DNA of 64,000 nucleotides from Pseudobutyrivibrio sp. MD2005 (GTDB lineage Bacteria; Bacillota; Clostridia; Lachnospirales; Lachnospiraceae): assembly GCF_000621865.1 (NCBI RefSeq), contig NZ_JHXE01000009.1:182185-246184 (forward strand), written 5' to 3'. This document shows positions 49,602-57,688 of this stretch, piece after piece. Every line of letters starts with the position of its first letter. Position 1 is the stretch's first letter. Under the pieces are notes generated by a model. It had not been told where the DNA came from and ran no database searches. It saw nothing but the letters and a program-made list of their open reading frames with translations. Both the position numbers and the translations under genes were made by a program.

Positions 49602-49946
49602 GGTCAGCTTATGGTAATAACTAAGCAAGCGTTGTAAAGTTGTGTAATCTGCGCTTTGAGTGTTCTTTATCAGTTCAAATAAGATAGGATCACTATTTTT
49701 ATGAATGTTTATTACATCAGGGGAAATATCATCTGTTTCTCCTGATAAATAGGCAACTGATGTATTCATTTTCTCCGCTATCGATATTATGACCTGTGGA
49801 GAAGGCCTGCGGTCACCTGCTTCATATCTAACGTAGGATGCAGCCGTTAATCCAATCCGCCGTGCAGCTTCAGCTTTGGAAAGGTTAAGCCTTTCTCTTG
49901 CAGATTTGAGGCGTTCAGGAATAAGAGTATTATTCGTATGGTTCAT
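49590..49946 (-). CDS. XRE-family repressor of the dinD switch
   Basis: A 118-residue protein with a lambda-Cro/C1-type helix-turn-helix (about 10-65: Leu-Asn-Leu-Ser-Lys-Ala-Glu-Ala-Ala-Arg-Arg-Ile-Gly-Leu-Thr, Tyr-Val-Arg-Tyr-Glu-Ala-Gly) and a short C-terminal dimerisation part. The start is ATG 49946, preceded by AAGGAGG at 5 nt; a longer frame would begin inside the operator. It is divergent from dinD across 130 bp holding two perfect promoters and two 13-bp operators, so it should repress both. There is no LexA-like peptidase domain, so DNA-damage induction, if any, would need another route. Confidence 0.88.
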   Translation of the reverse strand: MNHTNNTLIPERLKSARERLNLSKAEAARRIGLTAASYVRYEAGDRRPSPQVIISIAEKMNTSVAYLSGETDDISPDVINIHKNSDPILFELIKNTQSADYTTLQRLLSYYHKLTKND

Positions 49947-49956
49947 AATAACCTCC

Positions 49957-50029
49957 TTGACAATTACCAATGGTAACATTATAATATTACCATTGGTAAT
50001 ATTATATTAACCCCGACTTTGAATGTCAA
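49957..50029. promoter_or_regulatory. Overlapping divergent consensus promoters with twin XRE operators
   Basis: Forward: TTGACA (49957-49962), 17 bp, TATAAT (49980-49985). Reverse: TTGACA (50029-50024), 17 bp, TATAAT (50006-50001). Both are exact consensus. Two palindromes, TTACCAATGGTAA (49964-49976) and TTACCATTGGTAA (49987-49999), are centred 23 bp apart; the first lies in the forward spacer, the second between the two -10 boxes. One dimer pair could shut both directions. Confidence 0.88.
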
Positions 50030-50075
50030 GGAAGGTGACGGATTATGAAGTTGGAAGTAGCAGGAGGGGAAAGAC

Positions 50076-50918
50076 TTGGAGAAAAAAATAATAATACAAT
50101 ATAAGAAAAGATTTGATGATATCAGGCATGAAGAGAATGGCATTGAATTTTGGTATGCTCGAGAGTTGATGGAACTGCTTGAGTATGCTCAATGGAGAAA
50201 TTTTGAGAAGACCATAGAAAAGGCAAAGACTTCTTGTAAAAACAATGGGATAACTGTAACGGATCATTTTGCTGATGTCAGCAAAATGATAAAAATCGGT
50301 AAAGGAGGTAATCGAGAAGTTGATGATTATATGCTCACTCGTTATGCCTGCTATCTCATTGCTGAGAATGGAGATTCACGAAAGGAACAGATCGCATTCG
50401 CGCAGAGTTATTTTGCGGTACAAACAAGAAAGCAGGAGCTTATTGAAGAACGAATTGCATATATAGAAAGAACAGAAGCACGTGGTAGGCTTAGGGAGTC
50501 GGAAAAGCGATTATCTCAGAATATCTATGAGCGTGGCGTTGACGATGCCGGGTTCGCAAGAATACGCTCAAAAGGTGATCAGGCTTTATTTGGAGGATAT
50601 ACCACCAAAGAAATGAAAGAACGTCTTGGTGTCAAGGACTCAAGGCCGTTGGCGGATTTTTTGCCTACACTTACAATAGCAGCCAAGAATCTTGCAACAG
50701 AGATGACAAATTACAATGTTGAAGAAAAGGATTTACAAGGGGAGTCTTCTATAACGGTTGAACATGTTGACAACAACAGTTCAGTAAGAGAGATGCTGGG
50801 GCAAAGGGGAATCAAACCGGAGAATCTTCCTCCTTCTGAGGATATTAGAAAGCTGGAAAGAAGAGTACAAAAGGAAGATAAGCAACTTGCTAAGAAATCG
50901 GGGAAACTTCATGAATAG
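50076..50918 (+). CDS. dinD: DinD-like DNA-damage-inducible protein
   Basis: A 280-residue homologue of E. coli DinD, whose C-terminal half modulates RecA filaments in vitro. The N-terminal 100 residues ([18 protein letters not shown]) are the BRO-N-like DNA-binding domain. [11 protein letters not shown], then Glu-Met-Lys-Glu-Arg-Leu-Gly, are the DinD signature. The start is TTG 50076, with AGGAGGGG 6 nt upstream. It is under the strong, XRE-repressed forward promoter and overlaps the next gene by 8 nt. It is usually carried by mobile elements, as here. Confidence 0.88.
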   Translation: MEKKIIIQYKKRFDDIRHEENGIEFWYARELMELLEYAQWRNFEKTIEKAKTSCKNNGITVTDHFADVSKMIKIGKGGNREVDDYMLTRYACYLIAENGDSRKEQIAFAQSYFAVQTRKQELIEERIAYIERTEARGRLRESEKRLSQNIYERGVDDAGFARIRSKGDQALFGGYTTKEMKERLGVKDSRPLADFLPTLTIAAKNLATEMTNYNVEEKDLQGESSITVEHVDNNSSVREMLGQRGIKPENLPPSEDIRKLERRVQKEDKQLAKKSGKLHE

Positions 50919-51859
50919 AATCAGTCTGTTTAGAACCAGAATAGTGATTGAAGACAAGGTATACTTATTAGCAAAGGATGTCAGGAAAGCACTTGGATAC
51001 AAAAGCATAGAACAGTTACAAGGTGAATATCCTGAAATAGTTAAACATATTAAAGATTTACCAGCCTTGGTTTTGGAAAGCGATTTTAATACTATCTTAA
51101 CGTCTGACATAGACGCTATGAAAAAAACTTAAGCATATAGAGATAACTCGCGTTGAGACTTTGCGAAATAACACAGAAGCGATAAAGAGTATCTATTCGC
51201 TCAAGTTTATGGTAGCCGGAAAAATGTTTGAGAATGATGCAAGGAAGGCAGGCTATCAGAGCGTTAATGAATATATTGAAGATGTTGACTATGTTAAGGA
51301 AATCAAGAACGAAAAAGAAAAATTGATTTCAAAGAGAGATTTGATAGATAGTATAAGTCGAAGCAGAGTCAAGCTTTTCAAATTAATAGACGCTGATGTC
51401 CTTGACAAGAATAATCTTCAAATTCAACAGTATATCCACATCAATAATGGAACTCCTTATAGTGAGAGTTTTATTGTTGGGCAGGGCATATTTTTTTCTG
51501 TATATGATGACGGCTATGCATTTGATGAACTGAGAATTGAGAACAAAGACCTTATTATACCAACATATGATTATGAGGCGGATGATCCAAATAAGAATTA
51601 TGGTCATGATCCGGGTTTGAGAGACTACAGAGAGCATAGCTGTCTGGAGAATATTTTGTATTTAATTAAACATAAAGATGTTGAAGACGTGGGTGTAAAT
51701 CTTATGAGTTGCAATGCGCCTGGGATTAGTTTTTATATCTCACAGGCTGAAGTGATAAAACTCCTTAACCCTAATATGTACAGAGATATAGTACTTATAG
51801 ATGGTGACATGGATTTTGCTTATTCAAAAACAGTTACTAAAGATGCTCTAATGGAATAA
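50911..51859 (+). pseudogene. BRO-N-like gene split by a poly(A) frameshift
   Basis: ATG 50911 lies inside the dinD end. The first 70 residues (Glu-Asp-Lys-Val-Tyr-Leu-Leu-Ala-Lys-Asp-Val-Arg-Lys-Ala-Leu-Gly-Tyr) resemble an Ant/BRO N-terminal domain. At the A7 run 51121-51127 the frame runs into a TAA at 51132. If one A is skipped, translation continues as Leu-Lys-His-Ile-Glu-Ile-Thr-Arg without break through to 51859 (total about 315 residues). The second part has coiled-coil and Asp/Tyr-rich regions I do not recognise. It is a real frameshift mutation, a sequencing error, or slippage-dependent expression. Confidence 0.6.
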
Positions 51860-51865
51860 TAGAGC

Positions 51866-52082
51866 GCGAATGTTATAATGAACCAAAATCTGAAGACAGT
51901 AGACAGCCTGGCAGCCCAGAAGAGAAATGGAAAGCTATTGAAGAGTCGTTGAAATTCTATAAGTGGAAAGATATAACGTCTTTAATGTAAATTTGATAAT
52001 TAGACATGATTTAGATGGCAGGAAGTATTTATACGACATAATAAACATAAAAAAAGAAACGAGCAACCCGCTTGGCTGTTAG
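51866..52082 (+). pseudogene. Decayed open-frame fragments in the mobile island
   Basis: One frame, ending TAA 51990, encodes a Glu/Lys-rich stretch with Trp-Lys-Ala-Ile-Glu-Glu-Ser-Leu-Lys-Phe-Tyr-Lys-Trp. A second frame, ending TAG 52082, encodes Leu-Ile-Ile-Arg-His-Asp-Leu-Asp-Gly-Arg-Lys-Tyr-Leu-Tyr-Asp-Ile then Lys-Lys-Glu-Thr-Ser, the C-terminus of the family seen at 48879-49340. Neither has a start of its own. Confidence 0.55.
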
Positions 52083-52308
52083 TTCCTAACACGTACGGTA
52101 AAAAACCCATTTCTTGATTCTTATAATAAAGACGAAAATGGTTTGTGTCAATAGTTTTTAGTATTATTATAGGAAGGGGATATTTATGACTAAGGAGAAG
52201 ACAAAGGTTTATATTTACACTCGTGTCTCAACAGCAATGCAGATAGATGGCTATTCATTAGAGGCACAGAAGACCAGAATGAAAGGCTTCTGTGCCTACA
52301 ATGAATAT
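52022..52308 (+). repeat. Direct repeat, right copy
   Basis: The counterpart of 49206-49500, offset by about 2809 bp. It contains the family C-terminus and the start of the second serine-recombinase fragment; identity is high but with base changes, so the duplication is not very recent. Confidence 0.85.
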
Positions 52309-52314
52309 TTGTAA
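52186..52314 (+). pseudogene. Large serine recombinase N-terminal fragment (second copy)
   Basis: From ATG 52186 (GGAAGGGG upstream) 42 codons encode the resolvase head Lys-Val-Tyr-Ile-Tyr-Thr-Arg-Val-Ser-Thr, then Asp-Gly-Tyr-Ser-Leu-Glu-Ala-Gln, and stop at TAA 52314 after Asn-Glu-Tyr-Leu. This copy keeps the catalytic-region Arg and has no internal stop but is cut off before the rest of the catalytic domain. Confidence 0.85.
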
Positions 52315-52356
52315 GCTTTCAATCGCTTACAACTGCAGAAAATTGCAGGGACTTCA

Positions 52357-52474
52357 AAAAGTGTTCAAAAGTGAACACTTTAACTATAAAATTTAAACCG
52401 GTCGAATTCGACGGGGTTAAAAAGAAAAAAGGTTAAAACGTAGAATCTTGAGGTCAAAATTTTTCACCTCAAGA
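52357..52474. repeat. Three consecutive palindromes after the recombinase fragment
   Basis: AAGTGTTCA/TGAACACTT (52357-52380 region), GTCGAATTCGAC (near 52402-52413) and ATCTTGAGGT/ACCTCAAGAT (52444-52474) follow one another in a stretch with no coding frame. They may be remnants of element ends or terminators. Confidence 0.5.
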
Positions 52475-52520
52475 TTGGAGAAGGAAATGGCAAAGTTTAG
52501 TAGAAGAGGTGGAGGAACAG

Positions 52521-52904
52521 ATGAAGATAGAACATGTTGCAATGTATGTGAATGATTTGGAAGGAGCCCGGGATTTCTTCGTAAAGTATTTCGGAGGGGT
52601 GCCAAATGATGGATATCATAATGATTTAACAGGATTCAGATCATACTTTATCACTTTTGATGATGGGGCAAGACTTGAAATCATGAATAAGCCTTCCATG
52701 GAAGATTCGGCAAAGACAGTCAATCGTACAGGGTATATTCATATAGCATTTTCAGTTGGAAGTGCTGAAGAGGTTGACCGTATGACAAGAGTATTTCGAG
52801 AAGATGGATATGAAGTGATTAGTGGCCCTCGAACAACAGGTGACGGATATTATGAAAGCTGTATTATTGGCGTAGAGGAAAATCAGATAGAGATTACAGT
52901 TTGA
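52521..52904 (+). CDS. VOC-family (glyoxalase/bleomycin-resistance-like) protein
   Basis: A 127-residue single vicinal-oxygen-chelate protein with two beta-alpha-beta-beta-beta modules. Metal-ligand-like residues are His4 in Ile-Glu-His-Val, Glu in Arg-Leu-Glu-Ile, His in Ile-His-Ile-Ala-Phe and Glu in Ile-Glu-Ile-Thr at the end, as in lactoylglutathione-lyase-like enzymes. The substrate is unknown. The start is ATG 52521 preceded by GGTGGAGG; an ATG four codons earlier overlaps that site. It is the first intact chromosomal gene after the mobile island and converges on the flavodoxin-like gene. Confidence 0.88.
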   Translation: MKIEHVAMYVNDLEGARDFFVKYFGGVPNDGYHNDLTGFRSYFITFDDGARLEIMNKPSMEDSAKTVNRTGYIHIAFSVGSAEEVDRMTRVFREDGYEVISGPRTTGDGYYESCIIGVEENQIEITV

Positions 52905-52930
52905 ATCAGCTGAAATCTTCCAAAAGTCCC

Positions 52931-53563
52931 TTACGCCAGCTCACATCCCATCTTAAACGCTTCTTGCATATCCATAGGAAACTGGGGATCGTGATGACTT
53001 TTCTTTGATTCCTCATTAAATATGCTCATACGATACTTGCTGTAATCATCTACCTGAAGAGTATTGCAGGCGCCATAAGTAACGACATTTCCTTTTAGGA
53101 GCATTTTAATTATATTTTCGGTGAACGCAAGGGAATGTCGCATAGTTTTGTCATAGTATGATTTTGGCGCATTCATAGTGTAGATGATGCCAACGTTAAG
53201 TTGTTTGTTGTAGTATGAACCATCTCCATCGATTTCGTATGAAAGCACACAAAATAGAAGTCTTTCGAGCAGCGCATGAAACTGTGCAGTAGGAGTACCA
53301 AAATAAATAGGAGTGCCAATGATTACAGATTCAGATTTGAGAATTCTATCGATTAATGGGGATAGGTCATCCTGCCAAAAACATTTATTTTTAGCAGCAC
53401 CCTTTCTTTTGCAAGCAAGGCAGCTATGACATCCTGTAAATGAAAGGTCATAAAGATTTACATACTCAACTGTAGCGCCCTTTGATTCAGCGCCTTTCAT
53501 TGCTTCTTTCAATAATATTCCAGTATTACAATCTTTACGTGGACTAGCATTGATAATAATCAT
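52931..53563 (-). CDS. Flavodoxin-like NAD(P)H-dependent FMN oxidoreductase
   Basis: A 210-residue flavoprotein of the iron-sulfur flavoprotein/NADPH-dependent FMN reductase superfamily. The phosphate-binding loop is Ala-Ser-Pro-Arg-Lys-Asp-Cys-Asn-Thr, and Gly-Thr-Pro-Ile-Tyr-Phe-Gly-Thr-Pro-Thr is the second FMN loop. Cys-His-Ser-Cys-Leu-Ala-Cys gives three closely spaced cysteines and a further Cys occurs in Asn-Lys-Cys-Phe, so a [4Fe-4S] cluster as in Isf proteins is plausible. It is about 30 nt downstream of nothing on its strand except the diguanylate cyclase start further on, and is probably separate. Physiological partner unknown. Confidence 0.88.
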   Translation of the reverse strand: MIIINASPRKDCNTGILLKEAMKGAESKGATVEYVNLYDLSFTGCHSCLACKRKGAAKNKCFWQDDLSPLIDRILKSESVIIGTPIYFGTPTAQFHALLERLLFCVLSYEIDGDGSYYNKQLNVGIIYTMNAPKSYYDKTMRHSLAFTENIIKMLLKGNVVTYGACNTLQVDDYSKYRMSIFNEESKKSHHDPQFPMDMQEAFKMGCELA

Positions 53564-53593
53564 AATAGCCTCCTATGAATCAATAAATCACAT

Positions 53594-55093
53594 TTACCTT
53601 CTTCGGTCTATGCCATTTTCTCTGTAGTATTTATTTTTGTCTTCGTACATTTTTGAGTCAGCGATATGTTCCAGGTCATCTATTGAAGCACCTTCATTAT
53701 CGCTATAGGCAGCATATCCAATAGACATTGAAAGATGATCTACATATATGCCATGCCATTCACTTGCTTTATTTCTTATGTTGGTGAGAATCTCTTCTGG
53801 TGTATCAGTATGGACGATAGCTAAGAACTCATCACCGCCAGTTCTGTAGGCTTTGCCTTTGCTACCTACAGATGCTGCTAAGCAGTCTGCGGCACCTTTA
53901 ATAAGTTCATCTCCTGCGGCGTGACCTTTTGTATCGTTAGCATTTTTTAAACCGTTTACATCAATTGAAAATAGAACAAAGCTATTTGTAAGACCATGTT
54001 CTCTATAAATAGAGATATCTTCATCATAGCATCGACGGTTAAATAGTCTGGTTAATTCGTCTGTCATAGAAATACGAATTAGATGTTCTTCACGCTGCTT
54101 TTCCTCATCTATATTTCTTGTGGTGAATATTACTATATTTGGAATGCCATCTGCTGTTGCATCGACAGCTATGTATTGAGCTCTAAACCAGCCTTTCTCA
54201 ATATCGATAAATTCATCGGTGATAATCTTTTTATGTGTGAGTCGTGCTCTGACCGTCGTGATAGTAGTGAATTTCCAAAAGTTATCAATCTGGTCAGGCA
54301 TAATGGATTTTTTAATATTCTGAGTCATTCTGGTATGATCTTGAATAGTCATATCTATAGGGCGCTCTACTAGAGTGTCATCTCTGAGAGACATTTCAGT
54401 ACTATTTATAAAGTTAATCAGGTTGACGTTATCGTAGATTTCAGCCATGGAATCGAGGATTTCCATTTTTTCTTGCATATCTGTTTCGTGATTTTTGATA
54501 TTGTTAAACTGCTCATGAAGCTCTTGCAAATGACTAGATGATAGCGTAGACATTAAAATACCAACAAAAAACAGAATCAGACTTTCAATTGTGTAAGTTA
54601 CTGCTACACCTAAAAATCTGCCTCCAGCGGTCAATCCGTCTGAACGAAGTGAGGCGTAATATGGTGATGAAATCCATACTGAAATCATCATGATTATATA
54701 GTTGAAAGCTGAGGCAAAAATAAAAGTTTTTTTATTTACATATAGCAGGCTCAGCAAAGGAACCAAAAACCATGAAAGATAAATGCCAAAATGGGCCATG
54801 CTCAAAAGTAATAAAAACAAATCCAAACCGACGATGGAAACGATAGTAGCTGCAGGAGAATTTGGATACTTGCGCATTAAAATATAATGAGTTATACACA
54901 GAATCAGCATTGTAGCAGTTACTTGTGCACAGTGAAAATAAGTAATATATCTGAATATTCCAAGCCAAAGGCCAAGAGCACTAAATGGGCCTACAGCCAA
55001 ACAAATGCAAAGCACTATATTAAAATACTCGTTGATTTTATTGCGGTTATATATTAAGAAATCATCAAAGTTGAGGGCCAGTTTATTTTTCAT
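53594..55093 (-). CDS. Membrane diguanylate cyclase (GGDEF)
   Basis: A 499-residue protein that makes cyclic di-GMP from two GTP. The first about 200 residues hold six or so hydrophobic helices of a membrane sensor. A PAS-like segment (about 215-330) follows, then the GGDEF domain with Asp-Glu-Leu-Thr-Arg-Leu-Phe-Asn-Arg-Arg and the intact active loop Arg-Thr-Gly-Gly-Asp-Glu-Phe. The product-inhibition RxxD site does not stand out. The flavodoxin-like gene lies 30 bp downstream on the same strand, so they may be co-transcribed. Together with the sigma-28-like promoter at 3124 it hints at a motile cell. Confidence 0.93.
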   Translation of the reverse strand: MKNKLALNFDDFLIYNRNKINEYFNIVLCICLAVGPFSALGLWLGIFRYITYFHCAQVTATMLILCITHYILMRKYPNSPAATIVSIVGLDLFLLLLSMAHFGIYLSWFLVPLLSLLYVNKKTFIFASAFNYIIMMISVWISSPYYASLRSDGLTAGGRFLGVAVTYTIESLILFFVGILMSTLSSSHLQELHEQFNNIKNHETDMQEKMEILDSMAEIYDNVNLINFINSTEMSLRDDTLVERPIDMTIQDHTRMTQNIKKSIMPDQIDNFWKFTTITTVRARLTHKKIITDEFIDIEKGWFRAQYIAVDATADGIPNIVIFTTRNIDEEKQREEHLIRISMTDELTRLFNRRCYDEDISIYREHGLTNSFVLFSIDVNGLKNANDTKGHAAGDELIKGAADCLAASVGSKGKAYRTGGDEFLAIVHTDTPEEILTNIRNKASEWHGIYVDHLSMSIGYAAYSDNEGASIDDLEHIADSKMYEDKNKYYRENGIDRRR

Positions 55094-55231
55094 TTCGAAC
55101 TCCTTTATTTCTGATAATAGCTTTAGTTTAAGCCAATAAATTGAATAAAATGTGAAAAAAATATAGTAAAGTTCTTATTATGGGAAGTATAATGGGAAAG
55201 TAAAAGGAGATAATAACGGGAGGTTTACACA

Positions 55232-56362
55232 ATGATAGAAAACAAGTTTTTTCCAGAGATTCACGGTAACTTTGGCTTTGGATGTATGAGATTGCCAATG
55301 AAGGGCACAGAAGTTGATCATGAGCAGTTCTGCAAGATGATAGATGCGTTTATAGATGCGGGGCTTAATTATTTTGATACGGCTCATGGATATATTAATG
55401 GAAAGTCTGAGACAGCTATTGCAAAATGCTTATCAGAAAGATATGACAGAAGCAAGTTTTTACTTGTAGATAAGCTGACTGAGCCATATTTCAATTCCCA
55501 GGAGGATATACGTCCTTTCTTTGAAAATCAGTTAAAGTGGTGTGGCGTTGATTATTTTGATTTCTACCTCATGCACGCCCAAAATAAGGATAACTATAAA
55601 AAGTTTAAAAAGTGCAATGCTTATGAGACAGCATTTGAACTTAAAAAAGAAGGTAAGATTAAACATGTAGGTCTTTCATTCCATGATAAGGCGGAAGTGC
55701 TGGATATGATTTTAACTGAAAATCCAGAAATAGAAATCGTTCAGATTCAGTTCAACTATGTTGATTATGAGGATGCATCGGTAGAGAGCCGTAAGGTTTA
55801 TGAAGTATGTGAAAAGCATAATAAGCCTGTAATTGTAATGGAGCCAGTAAAGGGTGGAAGTCTTGTAAATCTTCCAGAGGAAGCAGATAAGGTTTTCAGA
55901 GATTTGGGTGATAAGAGTAACGCAAGCTACGCTATCAGATTTGCAGCAAGCTTCCCTAACATGGCGATGGTCCTTTCTGGTATGAGTAATATGGAGCAGA
56001 TGGAAGATAACCTTAGCTTCATGACAGATTTTGAGCCTTTATCAGAAAAGGAAATGGGAGCTGTAGCGCAGGTTACCGGAATCTTCAAGAACCTAAATCT
56101 TATTCCATGTACCAGCTGTAGATACTGTATCGAGGAAAATCACTGTCCAAAGAATATTCGAATTCCAGATATGTTCTCAGCGATGAATGCTCACGAGGCA
56201 TTCCATGACTGGAATTCCGGTATGTACTACGATTTGGTTAGCGCCGGTGATAATGGCAAAGCTTCTGAATGTATAAAATGTGGTAAGTGCGAAAAGGTTT
56301 GTCCACAGCATTTGCAGATTCGAGAGCTTCTTGCGAATGTGGCAGCTACATTTGAAAAATAG
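55232..56362 (+). CDS. Aldo/keto reductase fused to a ferredoxin-like 2x[4Fe-4S] domain
   Basis: A 376-residue protein. Residues 1-285 are an aldo/keto reductase TIM barrel with Gly-Phe-Gly-Cys-Met-Arg-Leu-Pro at the start, Asn-Tyr-Phe-Asp-Thr-Ala-His-Gly-Tyr and the Lys of Val-Asp-Lys-Leu. Residues 290-370 contain Cys-x2-Cys-x2-Cys-x5-Cys-Pro and Cys-x2-Cys-x2-Cys-x3-Cys-Pro cluster motifs, as in the predicted oxidoreductase family of clostridia. NAD(P)H, ferredoxin and an unknown carbonyl substrate may be linked. GGGAGG precedes the ATG, and a strong terminator follows. Confidence 0.92.
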   Translation: MIENKFFPEIHGNFGFGCMRLPMKGTEVDHEQFCKMIDAFIDAGLNYFDTAHGYINGKSETAIAKCLSERYDRSKFLLVDKLTEPYFNSQEDIRPFFENQLKWCGVDYFDFYLMHAQNKDNYKKFKKCNAYETAFELKKEGKIKHVGLSFHDKAEVLDMILTENPEIEIVQIQFNYVDYEDASVESRKVYEVCEKHNKPVIVMEPVKGGSLVNLPEEADKVFRDLGDKSNASYAIRFAASFPNMAMVLSGMSNMEQMEDNLSFMTDFEPLSEKEMGAVAQVTGIFKNLNLIPCTSCRYCIEENHCPKNIRIPDMFSAMNAHEAFHDWNSGMYYDLVSAGDNGKASECIKCGKCEKVCPQHLQIRELLANVAATFEK

Positions 56363-56377
56363 TATTCAAATTATTAA

Positions 56378-56427
56378 AAAATAGCCAGTCTATTTGGTAA
56401 ATAATCCAAATAGGCTGGCTATTTTTT
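56378..56427 (+). terminator. Intrinsic terminator of the aldo/keto reductase gene
   Basis: TAGCCAGTCTATTTGG pairs with CCAAATAGGCTGGCTA (one mismatch), with A-rich sequence before and TTTTTT after. Confidence 0.92.
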
Positions 56428-56487
56428 GTGACACTCTGTTCAACATTGCTTCATAGATTAATCACAGGATTAAGATAGACTTTAATA

Positions 56488-56507
56488 GAGTTAATGTGTA
56501 TTAACTC
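56488..56507. promoter_or_regulatory. Palindromic operator-like site upstream of the propeller/MFS operon
   Basis: GAGTTAATGTGTATTAACTC has perfect 8-bp arms around GTGT and lies about 40 bp before the first gene of the operon. A regulator binding it is not identified here. Confidence 0.5.
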
Positions 56508-56548
56508 AAAATTTAGGGGATATTTGATATAAGTGGGGGATAAAAACA

Positions 56549-57682
56549 TTGTTCTACACAGTAAGGGGATTATTAAAGGACAGGGGCGTAAAGCTTGAGG
56601 AAACAGTTTATCGAAATTGCAATGAGCAGATGCTGGATTTTAAGATTGCTACTGGTGATTTCTACGAGATTCCTGATGTAAGTAACGGTATTTTACGTTT
56701 TAAGAATGCAGCTAATTTGCTCTGTTACGATATGCTTTGCGAACAACTTCCGTATTTGAAATATATTGTTTTCCGCCATAAGAACATGTTTCCATATTAT
56801 GGGGAAGATATTGATAAGGTCTATGAAGGATTAAGAAACGAACCTGAATCAGTATGTGTTGAAGGAGGTCCGTGCCTTTTTGGAGAACATGAAGTTACAG
56901 CTGTTGTTGAGATGAAGAATGGCGAATCATATCTCTTCGATTATTCTACGGGCAAGAAATATAACAATCAGGAGAACGGTGAGTATGCGCAAACTGATTT
57001 GGATTTGGCTGGTTTTCTCGAACAGAACGGGGAAAATGTCAAAGATATCGCCTTTCACAATCATAAGAGTGGTCTAACTTATCAGGAATATCTTCATGTG
57101 TTTTTCCCTTTTGCGACTGCTAATGCCTTACACGTATCATTGGTTATGTCATTACCGGATATGTCTTATCGCAAATATCTTGAATATTGTGTGCGTTATC
57201 TAAATGATGAGCTCAGGGAAAAGACCTTAAAAGAATTTGAAGAGATTCTCTATAACATAACTGATATGTATATCGAACTGATTGAGCAGCTTAAAGGGAT
57301 TCTTCCGGTAACAAGATTTGCTCTGGTTCATGGACGTGATCAGAAAATGATAGATCTTTACTATGAAAAAAGAGCACCTTTTATTGAAAGAAACAAGGTG
57401 TTAAAGTCCTTAACTTCAAATACAGCAAAACTAGAATCAATCAAGGACTATATTTCTATGCCGGCACTTCCATACTATGTCTTTGGCTCAAAATACATTA
57501 TAGAAGTAAACAGCATGGATGAGACGGATTCATATCGTAAATGTCGTAAATACCACAAGAATGATGTGGTGATGGGTTGTATACTCTTCCCAGAACTTTT
57601 AAGCAAAGACGGGATTAATACACTTTATTGTACGACTTTGGAATACAAGGATTACGGTAAATATAAATCTGAATTGGAGTAG
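56549..57682 (+). CDS. Unknown protein, first gene of the propeller-sensor/MFS/PP2C operon
   Basis: A 377-residue soluble protein I do not recognise. The frame opens at TTG 56549 with a GGGGGA-type site about 10 nt upstream; no nearer ATG exists. There is no signal or membrane helix. It is rich in Tyr, Asp and Lys, with notable stretches Leu-Cys-Tyr-Asp-Met-Leu-Cys-Glu, His-Gly-Arg-Asp-Gln-Lys-Met and a C-terminal Tyr-Arg-Lys-Cys-Arg-Lys-Tyr-His-Lys-Asn-Asp. It ends 6 nt before the next gene, so expression is coupled. By position it may be an effector or partner of the membrane signalling proteins downstream. Confidence 0.7.
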   Translation: MFYTVRGLLKDRGVKLEETVYRNCNEQMLDFKIATGDFYEIPDVSNGILRFKNAANLLCYDMLCEQLPYLKYIVFRHKNMFPYYGEDIDKVYEGLRNEPESVCVEGGPCLFGEHEVTAVVEMKNGESYLFDYSTGKKYNNQENGEYAQTDLDLAGFLEQNGENVKDIAFHNHKSGLTYQEYLHVFFPFATANALHVSLVMSLPDMSYRKYLEYCVRYLNDELREKTLKEFEEILYNITDMYIELIEQLKGILPVTRFALVHGRDQKMIDLYYEKRAPFIERNKVLKSLTSNTAKLESIKDYISMPALPYYVFGSKYIIEVNSMDETDSYRKCRKYHKNDVVMGCILFPELLSKDGINTLYCTTLEYKDYGKYKSELE

Positions 57683-57688
57683 GATTGT

